Below are positions 1-6,281 of a stretch of 7,534 nt of DNA, piece after piece (position 1 is the first letter of the stretch; each line of letters starts with the position of its first letter). The notes under the pieces were generated by a model that saw only the letters and a list, made by a program, of their open reading frames with translations, made no database searches and was not told the origin of the DNA. The stretch spans positions 1-7,534 of the forward strand of contig JBKHBQ010000192.1 of the NCBI GenBank assembly GCA_046542305.1, in the 5' to 3' direction. This DNA comes from JBKHBQ01 sp046542305 (GTDB taxonomy: Bacteria > Bacteroidota > Bacteroidia > Bacteroidales > 4484-276). The position numbers and the translations under genes were made by a program.

Positions 1-344
1 TACAACCCCGACAGAATCCGCAGGTGGTTCTGTGCATAAAGCAGATCGCCCTCGGTAAGGCTTTCCGCTTTCAAACCGTTGAACACCTCACCCTTAAAAA
101 CCAGCAGGGCCTGCATGGCATTTTCAGGCGTAAACGGCCGCTGCCACTGCATGTAGCGTGTGGCGTTCAATTCGGCCAGCTTTGGATTGATGTTCATAAG
201 GTTTTGCAGTTGCGACGGGGAATATTTTTTCAGTATCGCTGCCAGTTCATCGGCTTCAGCCAAAAACTGCGGCTGCGAATGTTCGCCGGTTTGCGGATGT
301 ATGTCGTAATTAAGTGTTTTGGAAGGTGAAAGAATTGCAAGCAT
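1..344 (-). CDS. yaaA: YaaA family peroxide stress protein (DUF328), N-terminal part, cut by window edge
   Basis: The minus-strand frame starts at ATG 344-342 and stays open to the window edge, giving 114 full codons. It begins MLAILSPSKTLNY, matching the SP(A/S)KTL start of YaaA/DUF328 proteins. Residues 71-91 (FTPENA, then VFKGEVFNGL) and 105-114 (QNHLRILSGL) match the family's most conserved blocks. Family members are usually about 250 residues, so a little under half is visible; the rest lies left of the window. In Escherichia coli YaaA limits intracellular iron during peroxide stress and is cytosolic; its biochemical activity is poorly defined. The gene starts 44 bp after the stop of the secreted-protein gene on the same strand, and I see no clear -7 box in that gap, so the two may be co-transcribed. 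Recognition is from sequence motifs and is strong; the function here is inferred from the family. Confidence 0.9.
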   Translation of the reverse strand, partial: MLAILSPSKTLNYDIHPQTGEHSQPQFLAEADELAAILKKYSPSQLQNLMNINPKLAELNATRYMQWQRPFTPENAMQALLVFKGEVFNGLKAESLTEGDLLYAQNHLRILSGL

Positions 345-388
345 AATGCTGGTATTGCTTTGATGGACAGATCAAAAATTTCAGATTT

Positions 389-1075
389 TTACGGCCACGG
401 ATCAAAGGGACTCATCGAAGGAATACCAAAGGGATTGGTGCCGTAGCTTCCGGGATAATACGGGTTGTATGGGCTGCGGCCCTTGTTGTAGCCGAATTCG
501 GCACCAAACGAAAAATTGTCGTTCACCCTGTAATTGAACCCCACCGACATGCCGCCGCCATCCAGGTCGAGAGCACGCGGGTTCATCTTCGGTTCATCAA
601 ATACCGACACTTCCTTGTACACCTTTGCGTTCACCATCAGGTTCGGATTTACCAGGTACTGGCCTTCTGCATACACAAAGGTCTGGGTGATGTTGCTGTC
701 GAAGGTGCGGGAATATTCCGGGTAGCCCGGAAAATATGGATTGTAATAATTGATGAAGTTGCTGTTGCGAACCATGGCGCCGAAATTCACGCGAAAGCGG
801 GGCGACACTTTATAACTTATGTGCGGGGCGGCGTACACGCCGAACATGCTTCCGCCATCGCTTCCCACGCCAAAGCTGGTTCCCATTTCCATCCTGAGGC
901 TGACCTTCTTATCAGGATTATAGGGAAGCAATCCCGGCGGGTTTATAAAATTTTCAGCGGAAATGGTGTCGGCTTCCTGAGGAGCAGGCAGGGTGTCGTT
1001 TAACACGGATTGCTGTGCTGAAACACCAAATACCAGGAAACCAGCAAAAAAAATGGTAAGTAAATTCTTCATCAT
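389..1075 (-). CDS. Secreted or outer-membrane beta-type protein of unknown function
   Basis: From ATG 1075 the product is 228 residues. Residues 1-20 are a signal peptide (MMKN, then a hydrophobic LLTIFFAGFLVFGV and SA before QQ), so cleavage near residue 20 and export are likely. After a Pro/Asp/Thr-rich linker, residues about 55-198 alternate hydrophobic and polar residues in strand-like blocks rich in Gly, Tyr and Phe (VSLRMEMGTSFGVG, HISYKVSPRFRVNFGA, GGMSVGFNYRVNDNFSFGAE), as in outer-membrane beta-barrels. The motif YNPY(F/Y)PG occurs twice (residues 111-117 and 203-209). The C-terminus (SMSPFDPWP) lacks the usual terminal aromatic barrel signal, so a barrel with a tail or a periplasmic beta protein is also possible. 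Start choice: in-frame ATGs at 1093, 1084, 1075 and 1072 are all possible; 1075 or 1072 gives the cleanest signal peptide, while 1093 has the more A-rich leader. I do not recognise a named family. It precedes yaaA by 44 bp. Confidence 0.75.
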   Translation of the reverse strand: MMKNLLTIFFAGFLVFGVSAQQSVLNDTLPAPQEADTISAENFINPPGLLPYNPDKKVSLRMEMGTSFGVGSDGGSMFGVYAAPHISYKVSPRFRVNFGAMVRNSNFINYYNPYFPGYPEYSRTFDSNITQTFVYAEGQYLVNPNLMVNAKVYKEVSVFDEPKMNPRALDLDGGGMSVGFNYRVNDNFSFGAEFGYNKGRSPYNPYYPGSYGTNPFGIPSMSPFDPWP

Positions 1076-1196
1076 GTCGGCCATTTTGATCATTGTTCAG
1101 TTTTAGATAACGCAGAATTAGCAAATTTCATTCCTAAACACCGTTTCCTATTAACATTTTTTTGGCTTTACGTTCAGGATGAATTCGCATGAATAA

Positions 1197-1204
1197 CAAA
1201 GATA
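1197..1204 (-). promoter_or_regulatory. Candidate Bacteroidota -7 box for the secreted-protein gene
   Basis: Minus-strand TATCTTTG is a full match to the Bacteroidota -7 consensus TAnnTTTG. It lies about 120 nt upstream of the secreted-protein start, implying a leader of about 115 nt. A TTTG occurs upstream but at 25 nt spacing, longer than the usual 19-21, so the -33 element is weak. The 8-bp box alone can arise by chance. Confidence 0.4.
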
Positions 1205-1290
1205 GCACGAAATGAAAAGGCAGGTAAAACAAAAATTCGGTACAGCCTCAAAAACCGGCAAAATGCATCAATAGAAAATTACAGATGTAT

Positions 1291-1298
1291 TATTTTTG
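1291..1298 (+). promoter_or_regulatory. Candidate distal -7 box for the DAK2-DegV gene
   Basis: TATTTTTG followed by CA matches the Bacteroidota -7 consensus TAnnTTTG. No TTG is found 19-21 nt upstream. If used, it would give a leader of roughly 135 nt that includes the GC-rich complementary segments at 1303-1363 and the hairpin at 1406-1422. Confidence 0.4.
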
Positions 1299-1302
1299 CA
1301 GC

Positions 1303-1363
1303 GCCGGGCACTGAACCGGCTGATTAAACTGCCGGGGCTTTAACAATTTTTACAATCTCCCGG
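1303..1363 (+). promoter_or_regulatory. GC-rich leader with competing hairpins upstream of the DAK2-DegV gene
   Basis: In an AT-rich intergenic stretch, four short GC blocks can pair in alternative ways. GCCGG (1303-1307) pairs with CCGGC (1316-1320) across an 8-nt loop. The same CCGGC can instead pair with GCCGG (1331-1335) across a 10-nt loop, and CCGGG (1332-1336) can pair with CCCGG (1359-1363). The second hairpin is followed by a U-rich run (GGCUUUAACAAUUUUU). This is an attenuator-like geometry, but stems are only 5 bp, and no known riboswitch is recognised. The regulatory role is inference. Confidence 0.25.
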
Positions 1364-1378
1364 TATGATCATTAGTGT

Positions 1379-1386
1379 TAACTTTG
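1379..1386 (+). promoter_or_regulatory. Candidate proximal -7 box for the DAK2-DegV gene
   Basis: TAACTTTG fits the TAnnTTTG consensus on the plus strand, 53 nt before the GTG start. The expected transcript would begin near 1390 and carry the hairpin at 1406-1422 in its leader. No TTG-type -33 element is visible at 19-21 nt, so this is a moderate candidate. Confidence 0.4.
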
Positions 1387-1405
1387 TCGTTTATATGTTA
1401 TTATG

Positions 1406-1422
1406 AGGATGGTTTCCATCCT
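1406..1422 (+). promoter_or_regulatory. Perfect 7-bp hairpin just upstream of the DAK2-DegV start
   Basis: AGGATGG (1406-1412), loop TTT, then CCATCCT (1416-1422) form an uninterrupted 7-bp inverted repeat. It ends 17 nt before the GTG start codon. It has no following T-run and so does not look like a terminator. It could be an operator for a dimeric regulator or an RNA hairpin affecting translation initiation; the sequence does not decide between these. Confidence 0.45.
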
Positions 1423-1439
1423 GAACAATCGATAGAATT

Positions 1440-3242
1440 GTGAATAAAGAAAGCATAGATACCAAAACACTCGACGGAAAGCGATTTTATTACAGCTTTC
1501 TTGCCGGAGCACAACGTATTTTCGACCATCAGGGCATGTTGAACAAAATCAATGTTTTCCCGGTCAGGGATGCCGATACGGGTACCAACCTCGCCTCCAC
1601 CATGCGGTCGATCGTCGACACCATTGTTCCCACGAGTTCGTTTTCGGCTACGGCAAATGCGCTTGCCGATGCAGCGCTCGTTGGGGCGCGCGGAAATTCG
1701 GGAATCATTTTTGCCCAGTTTCTGTATGGCTTCAGCAGCGAGTTTAAGGACGAGGAGACCATTGATGTGGATAAATTCTCGGCAGCCATCAAAACGGGCG
1801 TGCATCATTCCTACGAAGCCATTTCCAATCCGGTGGAAGGAACCATGATCACCGTCATCCGCGAATGGGCCGAGTATATCCAGATGGCCAAAGACAAAGT
1901 GGACGACTTCAACCAGCTTATCATCGATTCGTACACCAAAGCCAAAGAATCGCTGCTCGATACACCCAAAAAACTTGAAGTACTTGCTAAGGCCAATGTG
2001 GTGGATGCAGGGGCAAAAGGCTTCGTGGTATTTCTGGAAGGGATGATCGATTTTTTCAGGCATGGCGAATTGCGAAAAATACTCGGTGCACGCAACCTGG
2101 TCCGCATCCAGTCGTTCGACAGTGCGCACGATCACGAAAATGTCACTTTCCGTTACTGCACGGAAGCCATGATCGTTTCGGACGAGATCATCCGTGAAAA
2201 GCTGCGCAGCAAGATCGAACACCTGGGTGATTCGCTGGTGATTGCCGGATCGCCGAAGAAGATGCGCATCCACATCCACACCGATACGCCCGAACGGCTT
2301 TTTGCCAAACTCAGCAGGTTCGGAAGCATCATCTTTCAAAAAGTCGACGACATGGTAATGCAGATGGACATCGCCGAAAAAACCAGACATTCCGTTGCAC
2401 TTGTCACCGACAGCACCTGCGACCTCCCGCAGGAATTCATCGAAAAGCATCAGATCCATGTGGTGCCATTGAGCGTGCATTTCGGCGATACATACTACCT
2501 CGACCGCGTAACGCTTAAGCCCGACAGGTTTTATAAAATGCTGGCCAAGGCACGCCAATACCCCAGCACGGCACAACCCTCATTCAAGGATTTCAGCAAC
2601 CGGTACAATTACCTGAGTACGCATTACGATTCGGTAATTGGCGTGCACATCAGCGAAGGAATGAGCGGTACCTGCTCCAACAGCCGCAAAGCCGCCAAAA
2701 CCATCAGCAATTTCACCAAGATGCCCATCACCGTTATCAATTCCAAAAGACTGTCAGCCGGACTGGGCCTGATCATCATGCGTGCTGCAGAAGCCCTCGA
2801 CCAAGGTGCGGGTTATGAGGAACTGGTAGAAAAAATCAACGAGTGGTCCCTGAAAACAGATATGCTCGTCACCACCAAAACCATGAAATACCTGGTTCGC
2901 AGCGGCCGTGTAAGTGCGGTGAAAGGCGCAGTGGGTAAATTCCTAAACGTAAAACCCATTATCCTGGTGAACGACGAAGGGAAAACCGAATTGGTCGGAA
3001 AACCCATGAGCGAAAAATCCAGCATGCGCATGGCCATGAACATGGTCGACAAAAAGCTGAAAAACAGAAAGCTGTGGGGTTATGCCATTTCGCATGCTGA
3101 TAACCAAAACGCCGCCGAATGGTATGCCCGGCAAATGGAAGACCGGACCGGCCTGAAGCCGCGGTTCATTAACGACGGTTCGCCCGTGCTTGGCGTAAAT
3201 ACAGGACCCGGCGTAGTGACCCTGTCGGTAATGTTTGAGTAG
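1440..3242 (+). CDS. DAK2-DegV fusion: probable single-chain fatty acid kinase (FakA kinase part + FakB)
   Basis: This 600-residue cytosolic protein has three parts. Residues about 8-215 are a DAK2/FakA_N nucleotide-binding domain: NVFPVRDADTGTN (38-50) holds the Asp pair D44/D46 expected to bind Mg-ATP, with GARGNSG (82-88) and DAGAKGF (189-195). Residues about 235-315 match the FakA linker domain: C240 in RYCTEAM plus H278 and H280 in RIHIHTD correspond to the Cys/His/His set needed for Staphylococcus aureus FakA activity. Residues about 318-600 are a DegV/FakB fatty-acid-binding domain: VTDSTCDLP (322-330), TAQPS (377-381), EGMSGT (406-411), LVRSGRVSA (485-493), NVKPI (503-507) and GVNTGPG (585-591). 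The likely reaction is ATP-dependent phosphorylation of a bound fatty acid to acyl-phosphate. The usual FakA C-terminal docking domain is missing, its place taken by FakB itself. The final motif has Asn587 where FakB proteins usually have His. The start is GTG: an in-frame TAG lies at 1434-1436, and the first internal ATG (residue 33) would cut into DAK2. It is the only plus-strand gene here. Domain calls are strong; activity is inferred. Confidence 0.93.
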   Translation: MNKESIDTKTLDGKRFYYSFLAGAQRIFDHQGMLNKINVFPVRDADTGTNLASTMRSIVDTIVPTSSFSATANALADAALVGARGNSGIIFAQFLYGFSSEFKDEETIDVDKFSAAIKTGVHHSYEAISNPVEGTMITVIREWAEYIQMAKDKVDDFNQLIIDSYTKAKESLLDTPKKLEVLAKANVVDAGAKGFVVFLEGMIDFFRHGELRKILGARNLVRIQSFDSAHDHENVTFRYCTEAMIVSDEIIREKLRSKIEHLGDSLVIAGSPKKMRIHIHTDTPERLFAKLSRFGSIIFQKVDDMVMQMDIAEKTRHSVALVTDSTCDLPQEFIEKHQIHVVPLSVHFGDTYYLDRVTLKPDRFYKMLAKARQYPSTAQPSFKDFSNRYNYLSTHYDSVIGVHISEGMSGTCSNSRKAAKTISNFTKMPITVINSKRLSAGLGLIIMRAAEALDQGAGYEELVEKINEWSLKTDMLVTTKTMKYLVRSGRVSAVKGAVGKFLNVKPIILVNDEGKTELVGKPMSEKSSMRMAMNMVDKKLKNRKLWGYAISHADNQNAAEWYARQMEDRTGLKPRFINDGSPVLGVNTGPGVVTLSVMFE

Positions 3243-3250
3243 GAGAAGAA

Positions 3251-3277
3251 GGTAATGGTTTACCGTTTATTGTTATT
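3251..3277 (+). terminator. Weak intrinsic terminator candidate after the DAK2-DegV gene
   Basis: Nine bases after the stop codon, GGTAA (3251-3255) pairs with TTACC (3260-3264) across a TGGT loop and is followed by a T-rich stretch (GTTTATTGTTATT). The stem is only 5 bp and the tail is interrupted, so this is a weak candidate favoured mainly by its position. Confidence 0.35.
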
Positions 3278-3285
3278 GGATAATG

Positions 3286-3310
3286 GGTTAATCCCGGTTA
3301 ACCTGGTTTT
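3286..3310 (+). terminator. Second hairpin in the convergent gap, possible terminator
   Basis: GGTTAA (3286-3291) and TTAACC (3298-3303) form a 6-bp stem with loop TCCCGG, extendable by G-T wobbles, with TTTT four bases after the stem. It lies between the convergent ends of the DAK2-DegV gene and the permease gene. On the minus strand no T-run follows, so a role for the permease transcript is less likely. Confidence 0.3.
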
Positions 3311-3355
3311 GAGATAAAGGTGATTCAGCCAAAGATTTCTGTCAACCAGCATCAT

Positions 3356-4606
3356 TTATTCATATCTCAGTGATTCGATGGGATCGAGGTTGGCTGCCTT
3401 GAGAGCGGGCAGAATGCCGGAAGCCAAAGCCACACCAAAACACAGCAGCACCCCGATTACAATCCAGAGCCAGGGTATAATAAAACTGGATTCGGTAAGG
3501 ATCGAAACAATGTTTCCGGCCAAAATTCCCAGCACAATGCCGAAGATTCCGCCCAACTGGCCGATTACCACAGCTTCTGCCAAAAACTGATTGCGGATGA
3601 CCAGCCGTGTAGCCCCCAGTGATTTGCGGATGCCAATCTCGCGCGTCCGCTCGGTAACCGAAACCAGCATGATATTCATCAATCCGATGGCGGCTCCGAA
3701 AAGTGTAATAAAGCCGATGATCAGCGCAGCCAGTTTAATGTTTTTGGTATTTTCGAAAAGCATTTTAAGGAGCTGATCGCTTTTGGAAATATCAAAATCG
3801 CTTTCCTCGTACAATTTATTTTGCCTGATTACCCTGAACAGCCCAGTGGCCTCACCGATGGCGGCATCGATGTTCTGTGTGTTCCGGGGCATTACGTTGA
3901 TGGTGAATGACATGTTGGGCCTGGAAAAATATTGGCGCACATTGGTGATCGGCAGCAGGATCTGCCGGTCGGGGGTAAAGCCCATTCCGGTTCCTTTTTC
4001 TTCGATCAGCCCCACCACCTTATATTTTCCTGCACCCACAGAAATGATCTTCCCGATGGGATCTTCGTTTTCCCTGAAAAGGTTTCTGGACACCTCGCTG
4101 CCGATGATGGCCACATGCGACCCGTAGAAAACCTCATGGGGCGTAAAGGTTCTGCCGCGTTCGAGTTCATTGCCGGAGGTTTCCAGATAATTTTCGTCGG
4201 TACCGACTACCTGTATGTTCGGGTTGGTTTTTTCTTCCTTGTATTTTGCCGTGGCTGTCCAGGTGGCATAGGTAAACACCGACACGCTCGCCGGAAAATC
4301 GTACTGTTCCTTAAATTCCAATGCCTCATTAAAACTGATGGGTTCATAGTGTTTTGCGCGATGCACATCGCTTCCCATCTGTACACGCATCGTGCGGTTT
4401 TTTATGGTGAAGGTGTTCGAACCCATCATCATCAGGTTCTGGGCAAAGCTCGATTCGAGTGCGTCGATGGCTGTTGAAATGCCCACCAGCGCCATGATGC
4501 CGAAGGCGATGATCAGCACGGTGAGAACGGTGCGCACCACATGGCTGCGTATGGCATCGATGGAAATGCGCAGATTTTCGAACATCACCTGGTTTGGCAT
4601 GGCCAT
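3356..4606 (-). CDS. MacB/FtsX-type ABC transporter permease
   Basis: The 416-residue inner-membrane protein has the MacB layout. TM1 is at about 24-46, followed by a large periplasmic MacB_PCD-like domain (about 50-285), then three C-terminal helices (about 291-316, 344-368 and 378-400). The cytoplasmic coupling loop after TM2 has the family signature VSVTERTREIGIRKSLGAT (315-333), and the C-terminus ends ALKAANLDPIESLRYE (401-416), also typical. Such permeases form dimers with an ATPase and act as mechanotransmitters in export of lipoproteins, peptides or drugs from the periplasmic side; the substrate here cannot be read. No ATPase gene is in the window, and the gene downstream is convergent, so the partner must be encoded elsewhere. 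It lies 51 bp after the acyltransferase gene with no TAnnTTTG box between, suggesting co-transcription. ATG 4606 is used; ATG at 4600 or 4585 (MFENLRISI) is also possible, and the latter resembles the usual start of this family. Confidence 0.92.
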   Translation of the reverse strand: MAMPNQVMFENLRISIDAIRSHVVRTVLTVLIIAFGIMALVGISTAIDALESSFAQNLMMMGSNTFTIKNRTMRVQMGSDVHRAKHYEPISFNEALEFKEQYDFPASVSVFTYATWTATAKYKEEKTNPNIQVVGTDENYLETSGNELERGRTFTPHEVFYGSHVAIIGSEVSRNLFRENEDPIGKIISVGAGKYKVVGLIEEKGTGMGFTPDRQILLPITNVRQYFSRPNMSFTINVMPRNTQNIDAAIGEATGLFRVIRQNKLYEESDFDISKSDQLLKMLFENTKNIKLAALIIGFITLFGAAIGLMNIMLVSVTERTREIGIRKSLGATRLVIRNQFLAEAVVIGQLGGIFGIVLGILAGNIVSILTESSFIIPWLWIVIGVLLCFGVALASGILPALKAANLDPIESLRYE

Positions 4607-4657
4607 AATTATCTTGTTTTAGCTCGTGAAATTATGAAAAACTAACGAAACCATAAA

Positions 4658-5539
4658 CTATTTGTTTCCCCTGCTGTGTTTCCATCGGCGATGCGACCAA
4701 AGCCAGAATTCAGGCCTGCGGCGGATAATCTCCTCGAGAGTTTGAACATGCAGGCGTGTGATGTCATTTGGTTTGGTCTGGCGGGGATTATCCTCAAGCG
4801 GGATGAACCGGGTGGAATATTTGCCGCGATCGGTTTTCCTGATATCCATAAAGATCACCACGTGACCGAATTTGCGGGCCACTTTTTCAGGTCCGGAGTA
4901 GAATGGCGTTTCACGGTTCATAAATGAAACCCACAACGGGTAGTCCCTGGGAGGTGTCTGATCGCCGAGAAACCAGGTGATGATGGGCTGCTGCTTCCGC
5001 TCATACTCCAGAATGCGCCGATACACATCATTCATGGGAATCATCCGGCTGCCCGAGGCATATTTTTCCCTGATCCTCCTGATGAGCAGGTCGAATTTTT
5101 CGTCCTGCAGCGGCTTATAGATCGCGAGCGTTTTATACGGAACCTTCGAAGGAAAATCCACCATCCATTCCCAGTTTCCGTAGTGCCCCGAAATAAGCAC
5201 AATGCTTCGTCCCTGCCTGAAATATTCATCGAATATCTCAGCATTCTCGAACCTGAAACGGCGGTCTACCTGCTTTTTGCTCATGTTTAAGGTCTTGATG
5301 GATTCCAGCAGGAAATCACAGAAATGCCTGTAAAATCGCCTGGCGATCAGCATGATCTCTTTTTGATTTTTTTCAGGAAAGGCATGGCGGAGGTTATCGA
5401 ATACCACTTTTTTGCGGTAGCCGATCAGATGGTAAACCACCTGGTACATCAGGTCGGAAATCACGTAGAGTACCCTGAGCGGCAGCAGGGTAAAGGTCCA
5501 GATCAGTGCATAAACGATGTAAAATCCGGCAACACGCAT
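4658..5539 (-). CDS. LpxL/HtrB-family lysophospholipid / lipid A acyltransferase
   Basis: The product is 293 residues, close to the usual 290-310 of the family. An N-terminal membrane helix (about 5-28) anchors it to the inner membrane, with the catalytic domain on the cytosolic side. The catalytic HX4E motif is H119-YGNW-E124 in ISGHYGNWEW. Other family blocks are YKPLQD (141-146), LGDQTPP (191-197, the GDQ block) and PEFWLWSHRRWK (276-287). The expected role is transfer of an acyl chain from acyl-ACP to a lipid A precursor; some Bacteroidota homologues may act on other lipids, so the acceptor is not certain. It starts 11 bp after the upp stop and precedes the permease gene by 51 bp, so it is likely in one operon with both. 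The single ATG at 5539 opens directly with the membrane helix, supporting this start. Confidence 0.93.
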   Translation of the reverse strand: MRVAGFYIVYALIWTFTLLPLRVLYVISDLMYQVVYHLIGYRKKVVFDNLRHAFPEKNQKEIMLIARRFYRHFCDFLLESIKTLNMSKKQVDRRFRFENAEIFDEYFRQGRSIVLISGHYGNWEWMVDFPSKVPYKTLAIYKPLQDEKFDLLIRRIREKYASGSRMIPMNDVYRRILEYERKQQPIITWFLGDQTPPRDYPLWVSFMNRETPFYSGPEKVARKFGHVVIFMDIRKTDRGKYSTRFIPLEDNPRQTKPNDITRLHVQTLEEIIRRRPEFWLWSHRRWKHSRGNK

Positions 5540-5550
5540 TTTGCTGATCC

Positions 5551-6201
5551 TTAAATTTTGCTACCATAGGCCAGGTCGCCGGCGTCGCCGAGGCCGGGCA
5601 CAATATAGGCCTGTGCAGTCAATTCATCGTCGATGGCGCCCACCCAGATGGTCAACTCGGAGCTGGAGAAATTCCTTTTCATGTAGTTTACGCCTTCAAG
5701 GCTGGCAATAATGGCCACGATGTGGGTATGGGCAGGTTTTTCGTCGTCGATCAACTCGCGGTAGGCGAGGGCCATGGAGTAGCCGGTGGCCAGCATGGTA
5801 TCGGTGAGGATAAGAATTCTGCCGTCGAGGGTGGGCTTTGAAATATATTCGATTTCGATCTGGAAGGTACCGTCTTTATGATGCTTGCGGTAGGCTGAGA
5901 TGAACGCATTTTCACTTTTGTCGAAAATATTCAGCATCCCCTGATGAAAAGGAATTCCGGCACGCAGAATGGTGGCCAGAACCGGATATGTGTTAAGAAC
6001 ATTTACCTGTGCACTGCCTAATGGAGTGATCACCTCTTTGCTTTCGTAAGCAAGTTTTTTGCTGATCTCATAAGCAAAGATTTCTCCCACACGCTCCAGA
6101 TTTTTCCTGAAACGCATCGGATCGTTCTGGACTTTCACATCCCGCAATTCAGCGATAAATTGATTGAGAACAGAGTTTTCTTTTCCAAGTACGTTTACCA
6201 T
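5551..6201 (-). CDS. upp: Uracil phosphoribosyltransferase
   Basis: This cytosolic pyrimidine-salvage enzyme makes UMP and pyrophosphate from uracil and PRPP. From ATG 6201 it is 216 residues, a normal length. Residues 1-21 (MVNVLGKENSVLNQFIAELRD) align with the usual Bacteroidota Upp start. R80-A81-G82 lies in TILRAGIPFHQG; the PRPP loop is ILTDTMLATGYSM (131-143); the uracil-binding region is YIVPGLGDAGDLAYG (199-213), with the Bacteroidota-type ending. The loop reads DTMLATG where many Upp proteins have DPMLATG. An upstream in-frame TTG at 6222 extends the frame by seven codons, but it overlaps the -7 box TATATTTG, so the ATG at 6201 is preferred. It is followed after 11 bp by the acyltransferase gene and appears to lead the upp-acyltransferase-permease unit. 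Confidence 0.96.
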   Translation of the reverse strand: MVNVLGKENSVLNQFIAELRDVKVQNDPMRFRKNLERVGEIFAYEISKKLAYESKEVITPLGSAQVNVLNTYPVLATILRAGIPFHQGMLNIFDKSENAFISAYRKHHKDGTFQIEIEYISKPTLDGRILILTDTMLATGYSMALAYRELIDDEKPAHTHIVAIIASLEGVNYMKRNFSSSELTIWVGAIDDELTAQAYIVPGLGDAGDLAYGSKI

Positions 6202-6219
6202 AGCTCCGGGTGTTTTGTG

Positions 6220-6227
6220 CAAATATA
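6220..6227 (-). promoter_or_regulatory. Bacteroidota -7 box of the upp transcription unit
   Basis: Minus-strand TATATTTG, followed by CA, is a full match to TAnnTTTG, 18 nt before the upp ATG. It predicts a very short leader of about 12-15 nt. A clear TTG -33 element is missing at 19-21 nt (TTC sits at the expected place). Its position between two genes of the same strand indicates that upp is transcribed independently of the FemAB-like gene. Confidence 0.6.
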
Positions 6228-6281
6228 ACGGTTTATTGTTCGGTGGATGAACTTCAATATTTTATAAAGATTTAAAACATG

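Noticed and set aside
24..329. A 101-codon plus-strand open frame at the left edge
   Set aside because: The minus strand here encodes the N-terminus of YaaA with strong motif matches, so this frame is its shadow.
1401..2576. A 391-codon open frame on the minus strand, antisense to the DAK2-DegV gene
   Set aside because: It lies opposite a gene with clear domain motifs throughout. Its product is rich in His, Cys, Phe and Gly with no family motif, as expected for the complement of a biased coding sequence.
3932..4477. A 181-codon plus-strand open frame across the permease gene
   Set aside because: The opposite strand encodes the periplasmic domain of a permease with intact family signatures; this frame shows no recognisable domain.
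6234..6281. AT-rich stretch after the FemAB-like stop as an intrinsic terminator
   Set aside because: Only a loose A/T pairing (TTTTA/TAAAA type) without a GC stem or proper T-run is visible.
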